A stretch of 64,000 bases of DNA, from positions 186,001 through 250,000 of the forward strand of contig NZ_BAAAUX010000005.1 in NCBI RefSeq assembly GCF_039534165.1. Reading direction: 5' to 3'. The stretch's first letter is position 1. The number at the start of each line of letters is the position of its first letter. Source of the DNA: Saccharopolyspora_D taberi. GTDB taxonomy: Bacteria > Actinomycetota > Actinomycetes > Mycobacteriales > Pseudonocardiaceae. Position numbers and translations under genes: made by a program. Shown piece by piece: positions 16,211 through 24,260 of the stretch. Under the pieces are notes generated by a model. The model saw nothing but the letters and a program-made list of their open reading frames with translations. It was not told the DNA's origin and searched no databases.

Positions 16211-16827
16211 TCAGGGGAAGACGTCCTGCTTCGGCAGGGTGTCCCTCAGGATGGCCGACAGGTCCTGGACCGGGCCGCTGCCGGAGTCCTCCGACAGCGT
16301 GAGCGCGACGTAGACCGGGCGGTCGACGGCCAGCCAGGAGGTCCGGCCGCCCTCGCTGATCTCCAGCCAGCTCACGCCCGAGATGTCGACCAGCTTCGAG
16401 GTCGGGGTCAGCTCGGCGGGGGCGTCGATGCCGCAGCGCGCGGTGACCGGGTCGTGCCCGGCGTCGCCCCAGACGACGGTCGCGGGCGGGACCGGGTCGG
16501 CGATCTCCCGCCGCGGCACGTCGGCTCCGCCGATCCGCAGCGCCTGCGGCAGCGCCGCGAGCACCGCCGCGCACTCCGGCGCCGCGGCCTCGCCCGCGGG
16601 CACCGGCGGCAGCGCCAGCGGCCCGGTGCGCCGCGCCCGCTGCGNNNNNNNNNNNNNNNNNNNNGCTGCGCGCCTACCTCGGCCTGCTGCTCCTGGTTCG
16701 TGGCGTGCCGCACGTACTGCCCGACGGCGGCGACCGATCCGGCCAGCAGCACGCCGAGGCAGATCGCGATGATCAGCACCGGTCGGGGCAGACCGGACGA
16801 CGACTTCTCGGAAACCACGCCGTCCAC
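16211..16827 (-). CDS. DUF3515-family membrane-anchored protein, interrupted by an assembly gap
   Basis: The gene reads from GTG 16827 (or 16818) through one N-terminal transmembrane helix (PVLIIAICLGVLLAGSVAAV) to a 20-N gap. It continues in another frame as PLALPPVPAGEAAAPECAAV and the conserved DUF3515 body ending at 16211. The frame change means the gap length is wrong (a multiple of three is needed), not that the gene is broken. DUF3515 proteins are conserved in actinobacteria next to ddl and thiL and have no known function. The extracytoplasmic domain keeps two cysteines (PEC and ARCGID). Confidence 0.8.
16645..16664. other. Assembly gap (20 N)
   Basis: Twenty undetermined bases lie within the DUF3515 gene. 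Reading frames on the two sides do not agree across 20 bases. Confidence 0.98.
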
Positions 16828-16871
16828 TACAGCACGACCGCGGCGGGCCGGAAGCACCGGCCTGACCGCGG

Positions 16872-17240
16872 TCAGCGCACGGGTTTGCTGTTCTCCCGCA
16901 GCCGCTCGATGCGCTCGTGCGCGCCCTGATCGATGCCCAGGCGAAGCCGCCTGCGCAGCTTGTAGTCCACGATCTGGCTCAGCGGGGCATCGCGCCATTT
17001 CCGGAACACCAGCGGACGCCGGGAGCGCACGGCCTGCTCGACGTCGTCGGCCGCGGTCTCGTCCGCGCGGCCGATCGCCGCTCGCAGGGCCTGGTCGGTC
17101 ACCCGCCGGTTCGTGCGATGCGCGATGCGCCGGTTGCGCCGGATGTTCTTGCGGGAGCTCTTGTCGTTCTCGCCGTAGTCGTTCCTGCGGTCCTTCGCGT
17201 AGCTGAGCCGCTTCTTCTCCTGCGGCGTCCTGCGCGCCAC
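16872..17240 (-). CDS. Small basic conserved protein of unknown function
   Basis: The start at GTG 17240 has a very strong ribosome site (GAGGAGGT) 6 nt upstream. The 122-aa product is highly charged. Residues 1-50 are Lys/Arg/Asn-rich (RRTPQEKKRLSYAKDRRNDY, then SRKNIRRNRR), and the rest is helical with a C-terminal RLRLGIDQGAHERIERLREN. It has no membrane segment or signal peptide. The basic N-terminus suggests nucleic-acid or ribosome contact, but that is inference and I do not recognise a named family. Confidence 0.75.
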   Translation of the reverse strand: MARRTPQEKKRLSYAKDRRNDYGENDKSSRKNIRRNRRIAHRTNRRVTDQALRAAIGRADETAADDVEQAVRSRRPLVFRKWRDAPLSQIVDYKLRRRLRLGIDQGAHERIERLRENSKPVR

Positions 17241-17342
17241 CGGTACCTCCTCGTCAGGCGGGTCTTCGCATGGCGGGCAAGGTATCGGGCGCACGGGCTG
17301 CGGGCCGAATCGTTTTCCGGCGGACCGATTTCCGGCGGACCG

Positions 17343-17600
17343 TCAGAGGTGCACGACGGGACAGGTCAGGGTCCGGGTGATGCCCTCGACGTTCTGGATG
17401 TTCGCGACGACCATCTTGCCGAGCAGGTCGACGTTCTCCGCTTCCGCGCGGACGATTACGTCATACGGACCGGTGACGTCCTCGGCGCTGACTACTCCGG
17501 GGGCTCCCGAGATCTCGGCGGCGACCGCGGCTGCCTTGCCGACTTCCGTCTGGATGAGGATGTATGCCTGGACCACGGCGTGCCCCTTCGTCTCGACCAT
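17343..17600 (-). CDS. Stand-alone Lrp/AsnC effector-binding (RAM) domain protein
   Basis: The 85-aa protein is a complete RAM domain (VVQAYILIQTEVGKAAAVAA, SGAPGVVSAEDVTGPYDVIV, then ENVDLLGKMV) without a helix-turn-helix. Such free-standing domains form ring oligomers that bind amino acids. Whether this one partners a regulator is unknown. The ATG at 17600 is used. A TTG at 17627 is an alternative, and neither has a clear ribosome site. It is divergent from thiL. Confidence 0.85.
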   Translation of the reverse strand: MVETKGHAVVQAYILIQTEVGKAAAVAAEISGAPGVVSAEDVTGPYDVIVRAEAENVDLLGKMVVANIQNVEGITRTLTCPVVHL

Positions 17601-17673
17601 GTGCTCGGGGTAGGAAACTTGCAGCAAGCTACCCCATTAGACCGAGCGGAGGCTCAAGGAAGGAAGGTCTCAG

Positions 17674-18639
17674 TTGGGTCCGGATTCGTCGCAGGACGCA
17701 CAGACCGTTTCCCAGATGGGTGAGTTCGGTCTCATTGATCGGGTGATATCCGGTCGCGAACAGTCACCGGGAACGCTCATCGGTCCCGGGGACGACGCGG
17801 CCGTGCTGGCGGCTCCGGACGGCCGGGTGGTGGCCACCACGGACGTGCTGGTGGAGAACGTGCACTTCCGTTTCGACTGGTCGACGCCGCATCAGGTCGG
17901 GCGCAAGGCGGTTGCGGTCAACCTGTCCGACATCGCCGCCATGGGCGCGGTTCCCACCGGGCTGCTGGTCGGCCTCGGTTGCTCGCCGGACCTGCCGACG
18001 CACGTCGTCGACGAGCTCTCGGCGGGCATGTGGGAAGAAGCACAGCAGGTCGGGATCGGTCTGGTGGGCGGTGACATGGTGTCGGCCGCCACGCTGACGA
18101 TCTCGGTCACAGCGCTCGGCGACCTCCAGGGCCGCGCCCCGGTGACCCGCGCTGGCGCGCGGCCCGGCGACGTCGTCGCGGTCGCGGGCCGGCTCGGCTG
18201 GGCGGCGGCCGGACTCGCCGTGCTCGGCCGCGGGTTCCGCTCCCCGGTCGCGGTCGTCGGCGCCCAGCGGGTGCCGGAACCGCCGTACGCGGCCGGGCCG
18301 CTGGCCGCGGCGGCGGGCGCGACGTCCATGGTGGACACCTCGGACGGCCTGCTCGCCGACCTCGGGCACGTCGCGGACGCGTCGAAGGTCGCCATCGACA
18401 TCCGCGCCGAACTCCTGGAGGTCCCGCAGCGGCTCACCGAGGTCGCCTCCGCGCTCGGCGCGGACGCGCGGCACTGGGTCCTCACCGGAGGGGAGGACCA
18501 GGCGCTGGCGGCGACGTTCCCGCCGGACCGGCCGCTGCCGGAGGGCTGGCGGCAGATCGGCGAGGTCGCCGAAGGCAGCGGCGTGACGCTGGACGGGGCG
18601 GTGTACGAGGGCACCACCGGCTGGGAACACTGGCGTTGA
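17674..18639 (+). CDS. thiL: Thiamine-monophosphate kinase
   Basis: ThiL phosphorylates thiamine monophosphate to the diphosphate cofactor. The 321-aa product starts at TTG 17674 behind AAGGAAGG. It shows the family motifs GEFGLIDRV, GPGDDAAVL, the metal-binding TTDVLVENVHF, VGGDMVSA and DTSDGLLADLGH. Length and motif order fit the PurM-like kinase fold. Its stop codon is overlapped by the small frame of repeat copy A. Confidence 0.95.
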   Translation: MGPDSSQDAQTVSQMGEFGLIDRVISGREQSPGTLIGPGDDAAVLAAPDGRVVATTDVLVENVHFRFDWSTPHQVGRKAVAVNLSDIAAMGAVPTGLLVGLGCSPDLPTHVVDELSAGMWEEAQQVGIGLVGGDMVSAATLTISVTALGDLQGRAPVTRAGARPGDVVAVAGRLGWAAAGLAVLGRGFRSPVAVVGAQRVPEPPYAAGPLAAAAGATSMVDTSDGLLADLGHVADASKVAIDIRAELLEVPQRLTEVASALGADARHWVLTGGEDQALAATFPPDRPLPEGWRQIGEVAEGSGVTLDGAVYEGTTGWEHWR

Positions 18640-18661
18640 TTGTGTTGGTGGTGCGCTCGTT

Positions 18662-18825
18662 TTGCGTGGCGGTGTGGGTGGCGGAACCTCAGGCGCCCGC
18701 TGGCTGCGGTAACTTTTTCCGACGTATGTCCAATACGACGGAAAAAGCTGTCCTCGCCAGCGAACGCCTGAGAACCCGCGGCGGTGCCGGTTGCTGGGGT
18801 GGGCTAAGCGGCTGCGCCGCTTGAG
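18662..18825 (+). repeat. Mosaic intergenic repeat, copy A, after thiL
   Basis: Positions 18680-18825 match the reverse complement of 49811-49965 (copy B) over nearly the whole length. The exception is one segment, where A carries a stem-loop (CTTTTTCCGACGTAT with ATACGACGGAAAAAG, one mismatch) and B carries a different hairpin. The left part 18662-18688 matches 21995-22021 (copy C) in 25 of 27 bases. A frame from TTG 18636, overlapping the thiL stop as TTGA, runs 62 codons and ends like copy B (SNTTEKAVLASE, then TRGGAGC and GLSGCAA). Whether it is translated is unknown. Confidence 0.85.
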
Positions 18826-18844
18826 AACTCCGCCCCGCGACAGC

Positions 18845-18882
18845 GAAGAACCCCGGTGTGCCGCGGCACACCGGGGTTCTTC
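18845..18882. terminator. Long perfect bidirectional terminator hairpin
   Basis: An 18-bp perfect stem (18845-18862 with 18865-18882) with a minimal GC centre lies between thiL with its repeat and the convergent transporter gene. It is GAAGAA..TTCTTC-flanked, giving A and U tracts in both directions. Confidence 0.9.
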
Positions 18883-18893
18883 GTCGTTTCGGG

Positions 18894-20231
18894 TCAGGCC
18901 GTTGCCGGAGCGGATCTCGCCGGTTCCTCCTCCATCAGCGGCTTCCCGGCCGTCTCCTTCATCAGCAGGATCGGCACCAGCGCGACCAGCGCCGCACCGA
19001 TCAGGTAGTACGCCGGGAAGAAGGTGTTCCCGGTCTGCCCGACGACCGCGTCGTTGATCAGCGGCGCGGTGCCGCCGAACGCCGCGGTGGAGACGTTGTA
19101 GCCGACGCAGAAGGCCGCGTAGCGGACCTTCGTCGGGAACATCGCGGGCAGCGTCGCGGCCAGCGGGCCGATCGTCTGCACGTGCGCGAAGCCCAGCAGC
19201 GCCAGACCGGCCAGCGTGGTCGCCATCGTGCCCTGCGAGATCAGCATGAACGCCGGGATCGGCAGCACGATGAAGCAGACCGCCGCGGAGATGAACACCG
19301 GTTTGCGGCCGATCCGGTCCGACAGCGCGCCGACCGGTGTGATCAGCACCAGCATCACCGCGACCACCGCCAGCAGCGGCACGAGCACCTGGTGCTTCTG
19401 GTCGTCGGCGATGTTGAGCGTGGTGGCCAGGTACGTCTCCATGTAGGTCAGGATCGTGTAGTTGGCCACGTTGATGAGCACCACGATGCCCATCAGGATC
19501 AGCAGCCGCCGCCAGTACTGGGCGATCAGCGCCTTCAGCGGCGAGTTGGCGACCTGGTGGGTCTCCTGGAGGTTCTTGAACGCCGGGGTGTCCTCCAGCC
19601 TCTTCCGCAGGTAGAGCCCGACGGCGCCGAGCGGACCCGCGATCAGGAACGGCACCCGCCAGCCCCACGATTCCATCGCGGCCTGGTCCAGATTCAGGAT
19701 CAGGATCGTCGGCACCAGCGCACCGAGTCCGAAGCCGGTCAGGGTGCCGAATTCCAGCCAGCTGCCGTAGAAACCGCGCCGCTTGTCCGGCGCGAACTCG
19801 GCGATGTAGGTAGCCGCGCCGCCGTATTCACCACCGGTGGAGAAGCCCTGGAGCATCCGGGCCAGCAGAAGCAGGATCGGCGCGAGGACCCCGATTGCGC
19901 TGTAGGTCGGCAGCAGACCGATGAGGAACGTCGAGCCCGACATCAGCAGGATGGTGACGGCGAGTACCTTCTGCCTTCCGATGCGGTCGCCCAGCGGTCC
20001 GAAGAACATGCTGCCGAACGGCCTGATCAGGAAGGAGATGGCGAAGACGCCGAAGTACGAGATCGTCTCCCACGGGCCGGGGAAGAACTGGTGCGCCACA
20101 TAGCCCGCCACGTAGGCGTAGACGCCGAAGTCGTACCACTCGGTGCAGTTTCCGATTGCCGCTGCGCCGACCGCGCGCCGGAGCAGCGAACGCTGTTCTG
20201 GCGTCGGTTCGGCTTTCTCCTGTGAAGTCAT
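18894..20231 (-). CDS. MHS-family MFS transporter (ProP-like)
   Basis: The 445-aa protein has 12 predicted membrane segments and the metabolite:H+ symporter signatures NCTEWYDFGVYAYVA, FGPLGDRIGRQKVLA and QGFSTGGEYGGAATYIAE, with a central loop carrying GALSDRIGRKPVF. Members import proline, betaine, citrate, ketoglutarate or shikimate. The substrate cannot be read from sequence. The start at ATG 20231 is the best candidate, though GGAGG is 14 nt upstream. A 384-bp regulatory-looking region separates it from ung. Confidence 0.88.
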   Translation of the reverse strand: MTSQEKAEPTPEQRSLLRRAVGAAAIGNCTEWYDFGVYAYVAGYVAHQFFPGPWETISYFGVFAISFLIRPFGSMFFGPLGDRIGRQKVLAVTILLMSGSTFLIGLLPTYSAIGVLAPILLLLARMLQGFSTGGEYGGAATYIAEFAPDKRRGFYGSWLEFGTLTGFGLGALVPTILILNLDQAAMESWGWRVPFLIAGPLGAVGLYLRKRLEDTPAFKNLQETHQVANSPLKALIAQYWRRLLILMGIVVLINVANYTILTYMETYLATTLNIADDQKHQVLVPLLAVVAVMLVLITPVGALSDRIGRKPVFISAAVCFIVLPIPAFMLISQGTMATTLAGLALLGFAHVQTIGPLAATLPAMFPTKVRYAAFCVGYNVSTAAFGGTAPLINDAVVGQTGNTFFPAYYLIGAALVALVPILLMKETAGKPLMEEEPARSAPATA

Positions 20232-20290
20232 GAGGCTGAAGGCCACCTCCGGCGTTGATGTCGTCCCCGACGTTGGCGTTATTGGGTGGT

Positions 20291-20406
20291 CTAGGAACCT
20301 AGCTGAGGGATCAGGGCAGAGCCACCAATACGCCGAGTCGTGTCCATTTCGATGAATGTCGCCTTATGTAAAACGTCACGCCCGGGTCTGTTTGGACTTA
20401 GTCCAA
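20291..20406. promoter_or_regulatory. Inverted repeats upstream of the MFS gene
   Basis: Two perfect palindromes lie in the transporter upstream region: CTAGG-AA-CCTAG (20291-20302) and TTGGAC-TTA-GTCCAA (20392-20406). Either could be an operator for an unlinked regulator. The rest of 20232-20518 shows no gene. Confidence 0.45.
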
Positions 20407-20518
20407 TGATCTCCGAATCAGGGCTGTCAATAGCGTCCTGACGGGCGAAAATGCCGATTCGGGCGATGACCGTGCGCGGCGCATCGGCGGCGCCGGACGT
20501 GTCGTTAACCCGAATGAG

Positions 20519-20534
20519 TGTGACATGCGTCACT
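20519..20534. promoter_or_regulatory. CRP/GlxR-like binding site
   Basis: TGTGACATGCGTCACT fits the actinobacterial CRP consensus TGTGA-NNTNNN-TCACA with one mismatch. It lies about 90 bp before the ung start and about 290 bp before the MFS start, in the divergent region. Confidence 0.5.
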
Positions 20535-20615
20535 TGACTCTGGGTCGCTGTGACCGTTGACGGCAGCCGGGGGCGCGGGCCGGGCCGACTCCGCGCGCCG
20601 CTAGGCTGTTCGGTC

Positions 20616-21290
20616 ATGGCACGTCCCCTGCACGAGGTGGTCGAGGCCGGCTGGGCGCAGGCCCTGGAACCGGTCGCGGACCGGATCAGCGCGATGGGCG
20701 AGTTCCTGCGCGAAGAGGTCGCCGCGGGCCGCAAGTACCTGCCCGCGCCCGAGCACGTGCTGCGCGCCTTCCAGCAGCCCTTCGCCGACGTCCGGGTGCT
20801 GATCGTCGGGCAGGACCCGTACCCGACGCCCGGCCACGCCGTGGGGCTCAGCTTCTCGGTGGCGCCCGACGTCGACCCGATCCCGCGCAGCCTGGCCAAC
20901 ATCTACCGCGAGTACTCCGAGGACCTCGGCCACCCGACGCCGTCCAACGGCGATCTGACGCCCTGGGCCGAGCGCGGGGTGCTGCTGCTCAACAGGGCGC
21001 TCACGGTCGAGCCGCGCAAGCCCGCCGCGCACCGCGGCAAGGGCTGGGAGGAGGTCACCGCGCAGGCCATCCGCGCGCTGGCCGCCAGGGAGCAGCCGCT
21101 GGTCGCGATCCTGTGGGGCCGCGACGCGCGCGACCTGCGCCCGCTGATGCCGGGCGTGCAGTGCGTCGAGTCGCCGCACCCGAGCCCGATGTCGGCCGAT
21201 CGCGGTTTCTTCGGGTCCCGCCCCTTCAGCCGGGTCAACGAGATCCTGACCCGGCTGGGCGAGGAACCCGTCGACTGGAAGCTGCCCTAG
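20616..21290 (+). CDS. ung: Uracil-DNA glycosylase (family 1)
   Basis: Ung removes uracil from DNA. The 224-aa product has the catalytic water-activating motif GQDPYPTPGHA, the LLLNRALTVE strand, and the minor-groove intercalation loop HPSPMSADRGF. TAGGCT at 20602-20607, 8 nt before ATG 20616, suggests a leaderless transcript. Length matches the family. Confidence 0.97.
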   Translation: MARPLHEVVEAGWAQALEPVADRISAMGEFLREEVAAGRKYLPAPEHVLRAFQQPFADVRVLIVGQDPYPTPGHAVGLSFSVAPDVDPIPRSLANIYREYSEDLGHPTPSNGDLTPWAERGVLLLNRALTVEPRKPAAHRGKGWEEVTAQAIRALAAREQPLVAILWGRDARDLRPLMPGVQCVESPHPSPMSADRGFFGSRPFSRVNEILTRLGEEPVDWKLP

Positions 21291-21388
21291 CCCCGGCTTC
21301 GGAGCCCGCCTGCGGCGTATGGATTTCGGTGGTGGCCGGTCGTACATTGGCCATTACCGGAACCTCTTGCGTCGGAAGAAGGCTCGTC

Positions 21389-21970
21389 ATGAGGGCCGGG
21401 CGGGACAGCGAGCTGCGACGTCTTCTCCGCCGGGTGTGGCCGGGTGCCAATCCGATGCGCCGGCGGACGGACTGGTTCGAACCGTGCGCGCTGCTGGGCG
21501 TGGTCCTGGTGGTCGTGCTGGCCGTGGTGCTGGCCCTCACCGCGTCGCAGGCCGTGCTGGCCGACCGGCTGGCGGCGGTCCAGCGGGAGGAGGCGGACCG
21601 GCGGCCGGTCGCCGCGACGGTGCTCGCCGACGTCCGCGAGCCGGGTTCGGACAGCCGGTCGGTCGCGGTGCGCTGGGGCGAACCACCGGACGAGCACTTC
21701 GCCGTGATCCGGCTGCCCGCGCAGGCCCGCCCCGGCCCGACGCTGCCGATCTGGCTCGGCCCGGACGGCCGCCTGGCCCCGCCACCCGCGACGCGCGCCG
21801 GGGCGACGCAGGCCGCGGGCACCACCGGGGCGACCGTGCTGCTGGGTTCGCTGGCGCTCGTCGGCGCCGGGTACGGGCTCGCGCGCTGGCTGGTGGTGCG
21901 GAAGCGGCTGGCGGCCTGGGGCGAGGAGTGGGAGTGGATCGAACCCCGCTGGCGCGACCGCATGACCTAG
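21389..21970 (+). CDS. Two-pass membrane protein, Rv1733c-like family
   Basis: The 193-aa protein starts at ATG 21389 behind GAAGAAGG. An N-terminal Arg-rich segment precedes transmembrane helix 1 (LLGVVLVVVLAVVLALTASQ, about 32-54). A roughly 85-residue extracytoplasmic domain follows, then helix 2 (TTGATVLLGSLALVGAGYGLA) and an Arg/Trp-rich tail. This layout is that of the Rv1733c-type membrane proteins, common in many copies in Pseudonocardiales and functionally unknown. It appears to be a single-gene unit. Confidence 0.8.
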   Translation: MRAGRDSELRRLLRRVWPGANPMRRRTDWFEPCALLGVVLVVVLAVVLALTASQAVLADRLAAVQREEADRRPVAATVLADVREPGSDSRSVAVRWGEPPDEHFAVIRLPAQARPGPTLPIWLGPDGRLAPPPATRAGATQAAGTTGATVLLGSLALVGAGYGLARWLVVRKRLAAWGEEWEWIEPRWRDRMT

Positions 21971-21994
21971 TTCTGGGGAGTGTTCATGAATGAC

Positions 21995-22021
21995 TTGCTT
22001 GGCGGTGCGGGTGGCGGAACC
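21995..22021 (+). repeat. Partial mosaic repeat, copy C
   Basis: These 27 bases match 18662-18688 of copy A in 25 positions. The surrounding frame (CLAVRVAEP) corresponds to the CVAVWVAEP part of the copy A frame. The right part of the element is absent or too diverged to recognise. Confidence 0.65.
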
Positions 22022-22093
22022 GGTTGCAAGGGCGGCGCGCAAGCGAGCAATCCCCAGCCGCGCAGCCGCCCGGCCACAGCCGCCCGGGGCAAG

Positions 22094-22126
22094 AAAAAAC
22101 CCCGGGGCGGCGAGGCCGTCCCGGGG
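22094..22126 (-). terminator. rpmB intrinsic terminator
   Basis: On the minus strand CCCCGGG (22126-22120) pairs with CCCGGGG (22106-22100), with an inner GGC/GCC stem, and is followed by a run of T (22099-22094). It lies 20 bp after the rpmB stop codon. A further CCCGGGG at 22083-22089 can pair with 22100-22106 in the opposite transcript. Confidence 0.85.
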
Positions 22127-22145
22127 TGCGGTGCTCGGTGTGCGG

Positions 22146-22337
22146 TCAGCCGCGCACGACCTTGCCCGCCTTGAGGCACGAGGTGCACACGTTCATGCGC
22201 TTGCGCTGGGAGATCCCGATCCGCGCGTGCACGGTCTGGATGTTCGGGTTCCAGCGGCGCCGGGTCTTCCTTTGAGAGTGCGAGACCGAGTTGCCGAAGC
22301 CTGGTCCCTTACTGCAGACGTCGCAGACGGCAGCCAC
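22146..22337 (-). CDS. rpmB: 50S ribosomal protein L28 (zinc-binding type)
   Basis: The GTG at 22337 is preferred because AAGGGG lies 8 nt upstream. The product is 63 aa, starting AAVCDVCSKGPGFGNSVSHS. Two CxxC pairs (CDVC near the N-terminus and CTSC near the end) make this the C+ zinc-ribbon paralogue. A GTG at 22346 would add three residues but overlaps the ribosome site. Confidence 0.96.
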   Translation of the reverse strand: MAAVCDVCSKGPGFGNSVSHSQRKTRRRWNPNIQTVHARIGISQRKRMNVCTSCLKAGKVVRG

Positions 22338-22670
22338 GTCAGACACCCCTTACTTTGCGTTCACGGTTGCAGCGATGAGTCACGCAAGCGACTCCCACTC
22401 GCGTGAGGTCTCGCCACCGAGGTGACTGCGCTTGCTCACCGCCGGAGACGGTGTGGTCCCGATGGGAAGCCCTTGCCCGGACGACCCCCGGAGGAAACGT
22501 CCTGGGCCATCGCCACCCGGGACCGGATCAGTGTAGCTCACCGGGAGCAACGTCCTCGGGTGGGTCGGGGGCAGCGGCGCACCCGGCGCGATCTGCGCGA
22601 TTAGGGTCTCAGTACCCGCTCCCGGCTCGCCCGGGCGGCTTCGGAGGATCGTGCGCTGGAGGTGGCGAAG
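22338..22670. promoter_or_regulatory. Divergent rpmB / DAK2-gene intergenic region
   Basis: This 333-bp stretch has no supported gene. On the plus strand TAGGGT (22602-22607) is a likely -10 for the DAK2 gene, giving a leader of about 55 nt. Confidence 0.4.
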
Positions 22671-24215
22671 GTGCTGGACGCGGCGGGTGCCCGCAGGTGG
22701 GCGGACCTGGCGGTGGCGGCGCTGGCCGAGGACCGGGCGGCCATCGACCGGATCAACGTCTACCCGGTCGCCGACGGCGACACCGGGACGAACCTGCTGC
22801 TGACCATGCGGTCGGCGGTGGCGGCCGTGGTGGAGTCGGCGGCCGACACCCTGGGCGCGGTGCTCGCCGCACTGGCCAAGGGCGCGCTGGACGGCGCCCG
22901 CGGCAACTCCGGGGTGCTGCTGTCGCAGGTGCTGCGCGGCCTCGCCGACGAGCTCCGCGACGCGACCCATGCCGACGGCGGCGACCTGCGAGCCGCGCTC
23001 ACCCGCGCGGACGCGCTCGCGCGCGACGCGGTCGCCGAGCCCGCCGACGGCACGCTGCTGTCGGTGCTGCACGCCGCCGCCCAGGCGGCGGACTGCGGAT
23101 CGGACGATTTGCACGTGGTCCTGCGCGCGGCCACGCGCGCGGCGGTCAGCGCGCTCGACGAGACGCCCGCGCAGCTCGCCGCGCTCGCCGAGGCCGGGGT
23201 GGTTGACGCGGGCGGGCGCGGGCTGGTGATCCTGCTCGACACGCTGCACGCGGTCGCGCACGACGGCGAGCGGCTGGCGCCGGAACCACCCGCGGGCCGC
23301 GTGCCCGCGAAGGCCCGGCACCACGAGTCGGGCTACGGGTACGAGGTGATGTACCAGCTCTCCGGCGTCGACGCCGAGACCACGTCGTGGCTGCGCGACA
23401 CGCTGTGCGGGATCGGCGACTGCGTGTCGGTGGTCGGTGACGGCGGGGACACCTGGGCGGTGCACGTGCACTGCGACGACATCGGCGCGGCAATCGAGTC
23501 CGGGATCGAGGCGGGCCGGGTGCGGCGGATCCAGGTGACCCGGTTCGCCGATCAGAACCGGGGTTACGCCCGGGAGTCCGCGGTGCTCGCGTGCGTGCCG
23601 GGCGGAGCGCTGGCGGAGCTGTTCGAGGCCGAGGGGGCCGACGTCGTCGCAGCCGGGCTGACCACCGACGAGCTGGTCGCCGCGATCAAGGAGACCGGGG
23701 CCGCGCACGTCGTGCTGCTGCCCAACGAGGGTGACGTCGCGGCCGAGCAGGCGGCGGGCCGGGCCGTCCGGGCCGGGCAGGACGTCGTGGTGGTGCCCAC
23801 GGTGTCGCCGGTGCAGGGACTTGCCGCGCTGGCGGTGCACGATCCGGGCAGGCGGCGGGCCGACGACGCGGTGGCGATGACCGAAGCGGCGGCGGCGACC
23901 CGCCGCGGGGAGCTGCGGATCGCCGACTCGGAGGCGCTGACCTGGGCCGGTCGCTGCCAGCCGGGGGACGTGCTCGGGCTGGTCGACGGCGAGGTGGTGC
24001 TGATCGGCTCGCGGCCGGCAGTGGCGGCCTGCGAGCTGGCCGACCGGATGCTGACCGCGGGTGGTGAGCTGGTCACCGCGCTGGTCGACGACCGCGCCCC
24101 GGCGGAGCTCGCGGAGTCGTTGGCCGAGCACCTGCGGCGGAGCAGGCCGGAGGTCGAGCTGAACTGCTACCCGGGCGGCGAGCTGTCCGCGGTCCTGCTG
24201 CTGGGTGTCGAATGA
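22671..24215 (+). CDS. DAK2-domain protein (FakA-like fatty-acid kinase family)
   Basis: The 514-aa protein starts at GTG 22671, with GGAGG correctly spaced (GTG 22662 is too close to it). The N-terminal DAK2 kinase domain (about 8-200) carries INVYPVADGDTGTN and GARGNSGVLLSQVLRGL. The C-terminal half (about 220-514) is the conserved FakA-type region with GYGYEVMYQL. FakA phosphorylates fatty acids carried by FakB. No FakB is in this window, so function is by family only. It occupies the position of mycobacterial Rv2974c, just before recG. Confidence 0.87.
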   Translation: MLDAAGARRWADLAVAALAEDRAAIDRINVYPVADGDTGTNLLLTMRSAVAAVVESAADTLGAVLAALAKGALDGARGNSGVLLSQVLRGLADELRDATHADGGDLRAALTRADALARDAVAEPADGTLLSVLHAAAQAADCGSDDLHVVLRAATRAAVSALDETPAQLAALAEAGVVDAGGRGLVILLDTLHAVAHDGERLAPEPPAGRVPAKARHHESGYGYEVMYQLSGVDAETTSWLRDTLCGIGDCVSVVGDGGDTWAVHVHCDDIGAAIESGIEAGRVRRIQVTRFADQNRGYARESAVLACVPGGALAELFEAEGADVVAAGLTTDELVAAIKETGAAHVVLLPNEGDVAAEQAAGRAVRAGQDVVVVPTVSPVQGLAALAVHDPGRRRADDAVAMTEAAAATRRGELRIADSEALTWAGRCQPGDVLGLVDGEVVLIGSRPAVAACELADRMLTAGGELVTALVDDRAPAELAESLAEHLRRSRPEVELNCYPGGELSAVLLLGVE

Positions 24216-24237
24216 GAGCGTGCCGATAAGAGCATTA

Positions 24238-24260
24238 TGGTGCTAGTGTCATTAGCACCA
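24238..24260 (+). promoter_or_regulatory. Palindromic operator overlapping the gntR start
   Basis: TGGTGCTA (24238-24245), 7 nt, TAGCACCA (24253-24260) is a perfect 8-bp inverted repeat whose last A is the A of the gntR ATG. TAGTGT (24244-24249) inside it is a good -10 for a leaderless transcript. This strongly suggests autorepression by the adjacent GntR protein. Confidence 0.8.

Noticed and set aside
16211..16827. DUF3515 gene as a frameshifted pseudogene
   Set aside because: The frame change coincides exactly with the run of N, and both halves are otherwise intact.
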